16,147 nt of DNA from JBOGTC01 sp050692055 (GTDB lineage: Bacteria; Chloroflexota; Limnocylindria; QHBO01): assembly GCA_050692055.1 (NCBI GenBank), contig JBOGTC010000161.1, positions 1-16,147 of the forward strand. Direction: 5' to 3'. The notes below the pieces were generated by a model, which was given only the letters and a program-made list of their open reading frames with translations, did not search any database and was not told the origin of the DNA. Both the position numbers and the translations under genes were made by a program. This document shows, piece after piece, positions 6,224 through 12,980 of this stretch. Numbering within the stretch: the first letter of the stretch is position 1; the number at the start of each line of letters is the position of its first letter.

Positions 6224-8223
6224 CCCTCCTCCGGGACCCTGGCCGCTTCGCGCAGCCGGTCCGCTCGACGGCGTCCGGCGAGCGCCAGCGCTCCCATCGC
6301 GGCCGCATCCAGCATAAGCAGCCCGCCGCCGACGAGGGCCACGCGCTCTCGGCCGCGTCCGGCGGCGCCGTCACGCTGCGCTTCGGCTGCGCGTGCCAGA
6401 TCCAGCGCTGCATCCAGCTCGCCCGCCTCGTATCGGTCACGCGCCACCTCGAGGGCCGAGTCGGGCTCGCCCGATCCGATGAGGCCCAGCAGCTCCACGA
6501 GCTCGACGGGATCGGCCGTCCGGTTGGTCGCCGCTCCGATGGCGTCCAGGGCTGCGTCCTGCGCCCGTACGCTCTGCGCCGCGGCGTCGAGCGCGCCGGA
6601 CTCGAAGGATGACCGGACCGTCGCCGGCGGCGTCAGGCCGAGTCGCGCGGTCACGGTCACCGTGTCCCGCCACGCGTCGAGGATCTCCTCGGCGTCGTCG
6701 AGGCGGTGGTTCGCATCGTCGAACTGCCAGGCTCCCATGAGCAGCCGGATCGATCGCGGCATGGACCAGCCGGCGGCGTCTTCGGCCGTCTCCTCGTAGG
6801 CGAGACGGGTCGCCTGGCGCTGGTCGAGCAGCCTCAGCTGGTCATCGGTCACGATCCACTCGCGCCAGATCGGACCGAAGTCCGCATCGGTCCGGTTCTC
6901 CAGCAGGTCGAGCAGGCGCTGCCAGCCCGCCGACGTCGTGGGCTCGCCGGTCTCGGCGGAAGGATCGCCATCAGCTGCGTAGGCGAACTCGTTCGTGTGG
7001 GCCGCGCGCCACACCGTTCGCAGCTCGTCCTCGCCGGCCAGCCGTGCGATGAGCCGGCCGACCTCGTGCGTGGCGGCGTAGGCATAGTCCTCCTGGTCGA
7101 GGTCGGCGACACCGATCCCCTCCCAGGCGTTGAGCGGGAAGGCAACGGAGCGCAGATCGGGCGTCAGATCGAAGACGGCGATCTCGTGGCCGAGCGCGGT
7201 GCCCACCGTCTCGGCGTAGTGGGAGGCGAAGGCCTCGCCGATCCAGCGCTCTTCGAAGAGCGAGCCATTGAACCAGATGTGCGCCGTCTCGTGCAGGCCA
7301 ACGAAGGCATCAACGTCATAGCGGACCTGGATCGTATCGGCGATGTCGTTGAAGACGCCCGCGTAGTTGCCAAGGCGCCCGTACGCGTGCTCGCTGACGC
7401 TCAGCGTGCCGGCTATTGGATAGTCGAGGCCGATCGCCTCCGACATGGCAGGCAGGCCATCGGTCAGGAGGTCGCGCATGAAGTCCGACCACTCCGGGTC
7501 GTCCGGCCAGCCAAGGAGCTGGACCGATGCGGTCGTGCCGCCCACCGTGATCTCGAGCAGCTCCTCCGCCCAGGCGCCGGGCCGCTCGCCAGTTACGTAC
7601 GCGAAGAAGCTCGGCGGATCGTCGATGCCCTCCGCCACCAGCCGCGTGGCCCCCTCGCCAGACGGCAGCAGGCGCATGACGCCGAAGGGAATGGTTGGGC
7701 TGTAGCCTGCCGGCATGCGGACCTCGACGCTGGCGCCGGTCGCTCGCTCTGTCCCGAAGGCCCAGACCGGAAAGGCGACGAAGCTCGGACGAATGCGGGT
7801 CTCGCGCTCAGGCGCGCCCCCGGCGTCGACGAGATCGAACGTCAGCCGGAACGCATACGACTGCTGGAAGAAGACCTCGCGGCCGAACGAGATCTCGACC
7901 GCCTGGTAGTGATCGGTGATCTCCACCACGCCGGCGTCGATGGCCACCCCTCCGGCGCTGGCCTGTACTGCGCTGGCATCGGGGTGGACCGGAAGCGTCA
8001 TGCCCGAATAGAAGATCTGGTGCGTGGCGGTGTTCGGCGTCAGGCTGGTGGCCGTGGCATCCACAATGACGTGAACGCGACCCTCTTCGGGGAAGACCTC
8101 ATAGGTCGTTGAGGACGTCACCACCAGGCCGTCCTCGTTGGCCTCCACCGTGGGCCCGGCGCCCACCACCGCAGGCAGCAGCAAGAGCCAGAGAGCTGCG
8201 ATGAGGGGGAGCGGACGGCGCAT
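6220..8223 (-). CDS. Secreted, membrane-anchored gluzincin (M1-like) metallopeptidase
   Basis: This 667-residue protein has an N-terminal signal peptide (about 1-22, with a run of leucines) and a C-terminal membrane helix (about 626-648) followed by an RRRADRLREA tail, so the enzyme should sit outside the cell, anchored at its C-terminus. The zinc site is HETAH (311-315), with the third ligand E330 in WIGEAFA, giving HExxH-x14-E. Classical M1 aminopeptidases have 18 residues there and a GAMEN motif about 30 residues upstream; here that position reads LGNYAG, so exopeptidase activity is uncertain. Residues 25-230 are mostly beta-rich, as in M1 N-terminal domains; 350-620 are helical. It is the first gene of the run into the MFS permease (overlapping) and proS. 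CATACT nine bases ahead of the ATG may be its -10. Confidence 0.82.
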   Translation of the reverse strand: MRRPLPLIAALWLLLLPAVVGAGPTVEANEDGLVVTSSTTYEVFPEEGRVHVIVDATATSLTPNTATHQIFYSGMTLPVHPDASAVQASAGGVAIDAGVVEITDHYQAVEISFGREVFFQQSYAFRLTFDLVDAGGAPERETRIRPSFVAFPVWAFGTERATGASVEVRMPAGYSPTIPFGVMRLLPSGEGATRLVAEGIDDPPSFFAYVTGERPGAWAEELLEITVGGTTASVQLLGWPDDPEWSDFMRDLLTDGLPAMSEAIGLDYPIAGTLSVSEHAYGRLGNYAGVFNDIADTIQVRYDVDAFVGLHETAHIWFNGSLFEERWIGEAFASHYAETVGTALGHEIAVFDLTPDLRSVAFPLNAWEGIGVADLDQEDYAYAATHEVGRLIARLAGEDELRTVWRAAHTNEFAYAADGDPSAETGEPTTSAGWQRLLDLLENRTDADFGPIWREWIVTDDQLRLLDQRQATRLAYEETAEDAAGWSMPRSIRLLMGAWQFDDANHRLDDAEEILDAWRDTVTVTARLGLTPPATVRSSFESGALDAAAQSVRAQDAALDAIGAATNRTADPVELVELLGLIGSGEPDSALEVARDRYEAGELDAALDLARAAEAQRDGAAGRGRERVALVGGGLLMLDAAAMGALALAGRRRADRLREAARVPEEG

Positions 8224-8232
8224 GCGCAGGGC

Positions 8233-8238
8233 AGTATG
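8233..8238 (-). promoter_or_regulatory. Possible -10 element of the metallopeptidase gene
   Basis: The minus strand reads CATACT, nine bases, then ATG (8223), the same short-leader layout as before proS and citrate synthase. I see no convincing -35 and no Shine-Dalgarno. Confidence 0.35.
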
Positions 8239-8302
8239 CCCGGCCTCCGTGAAGAGCGCATGGCGGGACCGTTGCCGGCACCCACTGAGCGCCCGGGCGC
8301 GG

Positions 8303-8318
8303 GCCCGTGACGACGGGC
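8303..8318 (-). terminator. Possible hairpin downstream of trxA
   Basis: GCCCGT and ACGGGC form a perfect six-base stem around a GACG loop, about 85 bases past the trxA stop. No U-run follows, so it is at most a weak or factor-assisted terminator. The rest of the 178-base gap holds nothing else I can name. Confidence 0.25.
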
Positions 8319-8401
8319 ATCTCCATGATCCCGTAGGCCGGCGATCACAGCTGGTTATCTACCGCGCGCTTCTCAGCGCTGACGGTTGCGGATGACGACG
8401 C

Positions 8402-8740
8402 CTAGGCGCTCTGCGCGTAGCTCTTCAGCTCGAAGGCATCCTCCAGCGCCTCTGCGGGTCGGAAGCCGACGGCGGCACGCGGTGGCTCGCCGGGCTTGAA
8501 GAAGGCGACCGTTGGAATGCTCATCACGCCATAGCGGCCCGCCGTCTGCGGGTTCGCGTCGACGTCGAGCTTCATCACCTTCACTGCACCGGCGTACTTA
8601 TCGGCCAGCTTCTCGACCTCGGGCGCCACGAGGCGGCAGGGTCCGCACCACGCCGCCCAGAAGTCGACGACCACGGGCTTGTCGCTCTGCAGCACGTCCT
8701 GCTCGAACGTCGCGTCGGTGACCTCGGTTACGTTGGACAT
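8402..8740 (-). CDS. trxA: Thioredoxin
   Basis: This 112-residue cytoplasmic protein is a single thioredoxin fold and reduces disulfides in target proteins. The active site is WCGPC (31-35, C32 and C35) after VVVDFWAA; the cis-proline is P76 in SIPT; FFKPG and the C-terminal helix follow. The length is typical of TrxA and there is no signal peptide. It lies 36 bases downstream of an ArsR-family gene on the same strand, with a perfect hairpin between them, so the two are probably cotranscribed and trxA may be under that regulator's control. No thioredoxin reductase gene is in the window. Confidence 0.95.
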   Translation of the reverse strand: MSNVTEVTDATFEQDVLQSDKPVVVDFWAAWCGPCRLVAPEVEKLADKYAGAVKVMKLDVDANPQTAGRYGVMSIPTVAFFKPGEPPRAAVGFRPAEALEDAFELKSYAQSA

Positions 8741-8764
8741 CGGTACTCTGAAAATCCTTTCGTC

Positions 8765-8789
8765 GGTCGCCGGGCTTCAGCCGGCGACC
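8765..8789 (-). promoter_or_regulatory. Perfect hairpin at the arsR stop, between arsR and trxA
   Basis: GGTCGCCGG (8765-8773) and CCGGCGACC (8781-8789) pair over nine GC-rich bases with a seven-base loop that contains the arsR stop codon. A TTTT run lies about ten bases beyond the stem on the transcribed strand. It could be a partial terminator, a processing site or an mRNA stabiliser that sets the arsR to trxA ratio. Confidence 0.5.
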
Positions 8790-9070
8790 TCGGTGAGCAA
8801 GCGGTACGCCTCGAGGACGCGGGTGTCCACGAGTCGATAGAAGACGGTGCTGCCCTCGCGCCGGCTGGCAACCAACCCGGCCGATCGGAGGACCGCCAGA
8901 TGCTGGCTCATGTTCGGCACCTGGCAGCCGATGTCGCGCGACAGGTCGCTGACGCTGCGCTCGCCACCGGCCAGGCGTTCCAGCACGCACAGACGCTTCG
9001 CATCGGCCAGCGCGCGGGCGACCGCCGCGGCTCGATTGCGGGCGACATCGGCGTCGAGGGTAGCCTCCAT
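8777..9070 (-). CDS. ArsR/SmtB-family transcriptional regulator without the ELCVC metal site
   Basis: This 97-residue winged-helix DNA-binding protein has the recognition helix in IGCQVPNMSQHLAVLRSAGLV (47-67) and the wing in REGSTVFYRLVD. The first-helix metal box ELCVCDL of ArsR reads ERSVSDL here (37-43): both cysteines are serine. The only cysteines are C28 and C49, so metal sensing by the classical site is unlikely; thiol/redox sensing or a non-metal ligand are alternatives. ATG 9068-9070 is chosen because it gives the usual family length; the frame stays open upstream to about 9409, but that part lacks family resemblance and overlaps repeats. A promoter with an embedded palindrome lies just ahead, which suggests autoregulation. 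Confidence 0.9.
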   Translation of the reverse strand: MEATLDADVARNRAAAVARALADAKRLCVLERLAGGERSVSDLSRDIGCQVPNMSQHLAVLRSAGLVASRREGSTVFYRLVDTRVLEAYRLLTEVAG

Positions 9071-9077
9071 CCCCGCG

Positions 9078-9106
9078 ATTGTCTCAGTAGTTGCGCAATC
9101 ACGCAA
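9078..9106 (-). promoter_or_regulatory. Promoter and probable operator of arsR-trxA
   Basis: On the minus strand TTGCGT (9101-9106) and GACAAT (9078-9083) are separated by exactly 17 bases. The spacer holds the perfect palindrome TTGCGCAA (9091-9098), adjoining a second TTGCG half-site. A dyad inside the promoter spacer is a typical ArsR-family operator placement, so binding would block RNA polymerase. The start codon is seven bases past the -10. Confidence 0.5.
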
Positions 9107-9145
9107 GCCGGCCGCGGGCCGGGCGCTCGACGGCACGTTGCCCTG

Positions 9146-9171
9146 ATGCCGCGGTGGTGCAACATATCCGA
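9146..9171 (+). repeat. GGTGCAAC repeat element, copy 1
   Basis: This 26-base element has the core GCGGTGGTGCAAC followed by ATATCCGA. It is identical at 25 of 26 positions to 9664-9689. Inverted, more diverged copies lie at 9798-9822 and 9274-9293. Confidence 0.7.
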
Positions 9172-9273
9172 TCTGAGTCGCGTTGCGAGCCCGGTCTGCC
9201 GGTGTTAATAGCTCGCAGACCGCACATTGGCCGCAGCTGAAGCTGCCTGATCGGCTCGTATCAGCCGCAGTGC

Positions 9274-9293
9274 TCGCGTAAGTTGCACCACGC
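9274..9293 (-). repeat. GGTGCAAC repeat element, inverted partial copy
   Basis: Read on the minus strand it is GCGTGGTGCAACTTACGCGA, matching the right half of the element. It also resembles the arsR promoter region (TTGCGTG...TGCGCAACTA). Confidence 0.5.
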
Positions 9294-9397
9294 AAGCAAT
9301 AGGCACACGAGAGGCGCGATACCGGGCTTGACAGGCGGCCGCAGCGGCTGAGGAGCTGGTCCCACGGGCGAACCTCAACGGCCTGCGACTCCTTCGC

Positions 9398-9422
9398 GTC
9401 AGGCTCCAACCGCCGCCGGCTT
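9398..9422 (+). repeat. 25-base direct repeat, copy 1
   Basis: This unit contains GGCTCCAACCGCCGCCGGCT and is identical over 25 bases to 9447-9471; the starts are 49 bases apart. The spacer contains CGGCT-AG-AGCCG, a small inverted repeat. Confidence 0.75.
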
Positions 9423-9446
9423 ATGCACGGCTAGAGCCGATGAGGT

Positions 9447-9471
9447 GTCAGGCTCCAACCGCCGCCGGCTT
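9447..9471 (+). repeat. 25-base direct repeat, copy 2
   Basis: Identical to 9398-9422. Only two copies with a 24-base spacer are present, so this is not a CRISPR array. Confidence 0.75.
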
Positions 9472-9512
9472 GGACACCTTGAGGGCCGCTCGGAGCCCCG
9501 TCGGCGGGTAGT

Positions 9513-9604
9513 TCCACGCTCGAAACGGGCCGCGCCAACCCTGCCTTGATGCCGTCCATCGTGCCCAAGCCGGTTGTGGTTGGAATCTGGCAACTTTACG
9601 CGCG
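9513..9604 (+). repeat. Dispersed intergenic repeat, copy B
   Basis: This is the second copy of the element at 97-188, with conserved blocks TCCACGCTCG, CAACCCT, GCCCAAGCC and TTGGAATCTGGCA at matching spacing. It is followed about 60 bases later by a GGTGCAAC element, which copy A lacks. Confidence 0.65.
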
Positions 9605-9663
9605 GCGAGGAGATGGGCACGCTCCGGCCGGCGGTCGGCTCCGTCCGGCCGCACCTTGGCCCA

Positions 9664-9689
9664 ATGCCGCGGTGGTGCAACTTATCCGA
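9664..9689 (+). repeat. GGTGCAAC repeat element, copy 2
   Basis: This copy differs from 9146-9171 by a single base (T for A after GCAAC). Confidence 0.7.
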
Positions 9690-9797
9690 GAAGACTGGAG
9701 GATTCCGCGCCACGCATGGGCTGTCTCGTGGCGTCAATGTGCGGGGCGGCACCGCGCATTGAGGGTTTCTTCGGCGTCCTATGTGGCGTCCTCAGGT

Positions 9798-9822
9798 TCG
9801 GTAGGTTGCACCAGGGCGGCAT
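9798..9822 (-). repeat. GGTGCAAC repeat element, inverted copy
   Basis: On the minus strand it reads ATGCCGCCCTGGTGCAACC then TACCGA, a diverged copy in opposite orientation to 9664-9689. The two could fold as a stem with a loop of about 110 bases. Confidence 0.55.
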
Positions 9823-9862
9823 TGAGCGAAGGAAGTCGCTGCCTCGAGGGTCATCCGAACGC

Positions 9863-11260
9863 CTACGCGCTCGATGGCACCCCGGCGGATCTCTCGGCGG
9901 GCTGCTCGGCGTGCGCCGACAGCTCCGTGGCCCGCGCCGCGGCGAATCGCACCGAGCCCGCCGTGACGAACAGAATGGCGAAGGCGAGGTAGCCGCCGAG
10001 GAGCATGACGAACGAGCCGACCAGGATCCCGGATGCGTACGCACCCACGTTGCGAACAACGAAGTGGCTCTGGAAGGCGATGACACCCGGACCGGTCGCG
10101 AGGCGCAGCAGGCGCTCGTTCGCCGACAGCTGGCCCGCGGTGTCTCCGATCGCGAGCAGGATCGCGACGAGCAGGAGGACGAAGGGCGCGGCGGGGTTCG
10201 CCGGATGCGCCGCCAGGCCCAGGAGCAGCGCCGCGCCACGCAGCATGAAGGAGCTGCGGAGCAGCCGCGACGAGGACCCACCGCGCAGGTGCGAGCTGAC
10301 CAGGACGGATGACAGCACCAGCGTGGCGGAGCTCACCGCGCTGATCACGATCGCGAAGCCTGCGCCGGTGCCCAGCACCACCATCGAGTAGACCGACAGG
10401 AATGGCGACAGGCCGGCGGCCAGGAGGGCCAGCGTCAGGACGTTGCCAAGCTTGTGCAGGCGGACCTGCTCCGCGGCTCCCCAGGGCGTGCGGCGGGGGA
10501 CCCGGATGCGGCCGGGCGAGGGCAGTCGCCGGAGGACGACCAGCGGCACCATGCCGGCGATGCCGGCGATGGCCAGGGGCACCACGAATGCCCACAGGCC
10601 GATGCCGTCGATCAACCCGTCGATGGTCAGGGCGATCGGGAGCAGGACCACGGAGCCGATGCCCAGCGCGATGCCTCCCAGGCGTGGCGCGACGAGCCGA
10701 CGCTCGTCATCGGGCAGGATGATCTGGTACCAGGCCTGGAGCAGGCTGTAGGCCACGGCGCCGAGCGACCCGAGCATGCCGACCACGATCGCCACCAGGC
10801 CGATGGCCGCCCATGACGGGAGCCAGCCCGCCGCGGTCAGCGCCACGATCCCGGCAAGCAGCAGGCCGCGCGGCTCACCGATCGTCGCCAACAGCACCAC
10901 GACGCCGCGCAGGTTGCCGTCCGTTCGATCGAGCAGGCGGGGGATCCACCGCTGCGTCATGGTTCCGACGATCGGCAGCACGGCGAGCGCGGTCGCCAGC
11001 GCCGGGTGCGCACCCAGGGCCAGCAGCAGCGGAATCGTGATGGCCGGGCCGGTCAGGGCACCGATGAAACCCTGCGCGACGGCGAGGGATCGGAAGGGCC
11101 GATAGCGACGGCCGGCAAAGGTGCGCCAATCGGTGATGGCACCACCGAGATCAGGTGAGGAAAAACGCGCGCGCAAGGGAACAACTCCGCGACGCGCGTA
11201 CTCTCGAGGACCGGCTCGCTCGAGCATCGGTGCAGGGCGCCGGACCCATCCAACCGACAT
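9863..11260 (-). CDS. MFS-like permease
   Basis: This 465-residue polytopic membrane protein has about eleven or twelve hydrophobic segments beginning near residue 57 (LAVAQGFIGALTGPAITIPLLLALG) and a charged middle loop (about 250-275, RRLPSPGRIRVPRRTPWGAAEQVR). The first 55 residues are charged and probably cytosolic. The overall plan resembles major facilitator permeases, but the signature loop after segment 2 is weak (TQRWIPRLLDRTDGNLRG), so the family call is moderate and the substrate unknown. It is unlike the permease at 4898-6223 in sequence. ATG at 11258-11260 is chosen because AGGG (11267-11270) lies six bases ahead; a TTG two codons upstream is in frame. It is transcribed alone, toward the repeat-rich gap. 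Confidence 0.72.
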   Translation of the reverse strand: MSVGWVRRPAPMLERAGPREYARRGVVPLRARFSSPDLGGAITDWRTFAGRRYRPFRSLAVAQGFIGALTGPAITIPLLLALGAHPALATALAVLPIVGTMTQRWIPRLLDRTDGNLRGVVVLLATIGEPRGLLLAGIVALTAAGWLPSWAAIGLVAIVVGMLGSLGAVAYSLLQAWYQIILPDDERRLVAPRLGGIALGIGSVVLLPIALTIDGLIDGIGLWAFVVPLAIAGIAGMVPLVVLRRLPSPGRIRVPRRTPWGAAEQVRLHKLGNVLTLALLAAGLSPFLSVYSMVVLGTGAGFAIVISAVSSATLVLSSVLVSSHLRGGSSSRLLRSSFMLRGAALLLGLAAHPANPAAPFVLLLVAILLAIGDTAGQLSANERLLRLATGPGVIAFQSHFVVRNVGAYASGILVGSFVMLLGGYLAFAILFVTAGSVRFAAARATELSAHAEQPAERSAGVPSSA

Positions 11261-11370
11261 CGACAACCCTACGCCATTGGCCTGGCCCTGTCACATGGCC
11301 TTTCGTACCCGCGTGGCATCGGGTAGATCGCGACAGGCAAGGTGTCACGACGCCACCGCATCCTCGCCGC

Positions 11371-11538
11371 ATGAACGTATTGCTCGACTGTGCATGGTGT
11401 GGCGACCAGGTCGTTTTCGAGGTCGACGAGACCGATGACGAGCTGGTCTGCAGCGCCTGCAGCACCCGGGTCGCCTTCGCGCCGGATCCCGCGGCTACCT
11501 TCGCCCTCCTGTACGAGCCCGCTCAGGCGGTCGCCTAG
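11371..11538 (+). CDS. Small zinc-ribbon protein (55 residues)
   Basis: The peptide has two CxxC knuckles, C7-A-W-C10 and C27-S-A-C30, separated by an acidic strand (FEVDETDDELV), the pattern of a rubredoxin-like zinc ribbon. The short C-terminal tail FALLYEPAQAVA has no known function. It is probably a zinc-binding cytoplasmic protein; nothing shows a partner. No clear Shine-Dalgarno precedes the ATG. TAGATC at 11324-11329 with TTCGTA sixteen bases upstream might be a promoter. The gene is divergent from the permease at 9863-11260. A GCAA-capped hairpin follows five bases after the stop. Confidence 0.7.
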   Translation: MNVLLDCAWCGDQVVFEVDETDDELVCSACSTRVAFAPDPAATFALLYEPAQAVA

Positions 11539-11543
11539 GAGAC

Positions 11544-11559
11544 GCGACCGCAAGGTCGC
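11544..11559 (+). terminator. Hairpin after the zinc-ribbon gene
   Basis: GCGACC and GGTCGC form a perfect six-base stem closed by a GCAA (GNRA) tetraloop, five bases past the stop codon. There is no U-run, so termination is only possible, not shown. Confidence 0.35.
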
Positions 11560-11712
11560 CGGCGGCCACGGCGAACCGGTCCGCGGGGCACGCTAGCCAC
11601 CGATCTCGACCAGGACCTCGTCGAGTGGATTCCGCGGGTAGGACATGTCGACGATGGTAGGGCCACGAGCCTGATGGCGCGCACCATCGGCTTGTGGCAC
11701 GCTTGCCGCCCC

Positions 11713-12396
11713 ATGTCCCGAGCTCGATCGCGCCGACCATCGGTGCTGCAGCGACTTCTGGCGACGCTCATGGCCGCGGTGATCCTGGCGGCCATCGGAG
11801 CCGCCGCCGCGTACGCGCTGTCGCGCGCGGACCTGCCACCGATCGACGGAGGTCGCATTCCGCCGGTCGCCTACGATGCATATCAAACGGCATCGGCTGC
11901 GGCGCCGGCGGTGGCGCCGGGCTGCGTTGTCCACTGGACCGTCCTCGCCGGCCTCGGGCGTGTCGAGTCCAGGCACGGCCTGATCGACGGCGCTGGGCGC
12001 ATCGCGCCGGATGGCGAGATCACGCCCTGGGTTCGGGGCCCCAGCCTGGAGGGCACCCGCGGCACCCGCGCCATCGCCGACACTGACGGTGGAGCGCTCG
12101 ACGGCGATCCGACCTGGGACCGGGCGATGGGCCCGCTCCAGTTCATCCCCACCACGTGGGCCGAGCTGGGTCGGGACGGCAACGGCGATGGCGTGGCCGA
12201 TCCCGACAACCTCTACGACGCCGCCATCACCGCGGTGGCCCATCTGTGCCTGCGTGAGCCCGGCAACTACGCGGACCGGCGTGAGCTGCGCCGCGCCCTG
12301 ATTGCCTACAACGCCTCCGGCCGGTACGCGGATGAGGTGCTGTACTGGATCGATCGCTATCGGAGCACGCCCATCGACGAGCTGCTGGCCGGCTGA
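11713..12396 (+). CDS. Lytic murein transglycosylase (SLT/MltB-like), membrane-anchored
   Basis: This is a peptidoglycan-cleaving enzyme of the cell envelope. With the ATG at 11713 it has 227 residues: a basic N-terminus, a membrane segment or signal (about 12-37, RLLATLMAAVILAAIGAAAAYAL), then the transglycosylase domain. The catalytic glutamate is E85 in LAGLGRVESRHG. MGPLQFIPTTW and DGNGDGVADPDNLYDAA are the conserved actinobacterial-type SLT_2 blocks; LIAYNASGRYADEVL ends the domain. An upstream in-frame ATG at 11674 would add 13 residues (MARTIGLWHACRP), but the 11713 start gives a more normal signal region; neither has a good Shine-Dalgarno. The stop abuts that of the convergent lipoprotein gene. 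Confidence 0.88.
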   Translation: MSRARSRRPSVLQRLLATLMAAVILAAIGAAAAYALSRADLPPIDGGRIPPVAYDAYQTASAAAPAVAPGCVVHWTVLAGLGRVESRHGLIDGAGRIAPDGEITPWVRGPSLEGTRGTRAIADTDGGALDGDPTWDRAMGPLQFIPTTWAELGRDGNGDGVADPDNLYDAAITAVAHLCLREPGNYADRRELRRALIAYNASGRYADEVLYWIDRYRSTPIDELLAG

Positions 12397-12972
12397 TCAG
12401 GCGTCCGGCAGATCCGTGGCGTTGAGGCGCCAGTAGTAGGTGCCCTCGCCGAGCGCGTCGGCGAAGACGATGTCGGCGCCGATCAGCCACTCACCCTCGC
12501 GGAGGTCCACGCAGACGAGCGCCAGCTCTTCGTCTCCCTGGCTCCAGGTGGTCCTGTCGCTCTCGAGGTCTCCGGCACGGAAGGGTTCGGCGGGGACGGC
12601 CCAGACCTCCCACGCTGCGATGTCGACGCCATCGGTCATGCGGATCGAGAACTGGCGGGCGGTGTTCGTCTGCAGCACCGTGAACCGTTCGAGGTGGATG
12701 TCGATGCGCGGCGTGTACCCGGCCTCGCGATCGGGGCCGGGGCCTTCGAAGCGCACCTCTCCGAGGACTGGCGGCAGATCGTCCCCGTCCAGATACAGCA
12801 CGGCTGCGGGGACGTCGATGGGTGACGTCCGCGGCGCCAGATCCTGTGCGCAGTTCGGGCCGGGTGAGGACGACACGTTCGGCGACGGCGAGACCGGGTC
12901 CGGCGACGTGGGTGCGCAGCCGGGAAGCGCGAGGGCCAGGGACCCGACGATCGCTGCAACGATCCGCGCCAT
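12397..12972 (-). CDS. Secreted lipoprotein of unknown function
   Basis: This 191-residue protein starts with a lipoprotein signal: MARIVAAIVG, a hydrophobic stretch, and the lipobox LPGC with C19 as the lipidated residue. A serine/proline-rich linker (about 20-38) follows, then a probably beta-rich domain (about 45-190) that I do not recognise. It should sit on the outer face of the membrane. It is the last gene of the three-gene minus-strand operon, eight bases after the PPIase stop. The nearest GGAG is 14 bases from the ATG, so initiation may depend on coupling. Its stop TGA abuts the transglycosylase stop in the palindrome TGATCA. Confidence 0.8.
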   Translation of the reverse strand: MARIVAAIVGSLALALPGCAPTSPDPVSPSPNVSSSPGPNCAQDLAPRTSPIDVPAAVLYLDGDDLPPVLGEVRFEGPGPDREAGYTPRIDIHLERFTVLQTNTARQFSIRMTDGVDIAAWEVWAVPAEPFRAGDLESDRTTWSQGDEELALVCVDLREGEWLIGADIVFADALGEGTYYWRLNATDLPDA

Positions 12973-12980
12973 GGCGGGTG

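Larger units (their letters stand above)
9071..9862. other. Gene-free, repeat-rich region between arsR-trxA and the second permease
   Basis: No credible gene is seen in about 790 bases. Frames are open on both strands, but the peptides are low-complexity and repeat the same short motifs because the DNA repeats. Contents are: the arsR promoter/operator; four copies of a GGTGCAAC element (two direct, two inverted); a 25-base direct repeat pair; and copy B of the dispersed repeat. No transposase or long terminal inverted repeats were found. Confidence 0.6.

Noticed and set aside
5141..6799. 552-codon plus-strand frame opposite the permease and peptidase
   Set aside because: It spans two clear minus-strand genes and has low-complexity Ala/Arg/Ser content; a shadow frame.
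9071..9409. N-terminal extension of the ArsR gene
   Set aside because: The added residues have no family match, overlap the promoter/operator and a repeat copy, and would make the protein twice the usual length.
9398..9471. CRISPR array
   Set aside because: Only two repeat units with a 24-base spacer, no further units and no cas genes.
11593..11646. 17-codon minus-strand frame MSYPRNPLDEVLVEIGG
   Set aside because: No ribosome site and no support beyond reading like a peptide; left unannotated.
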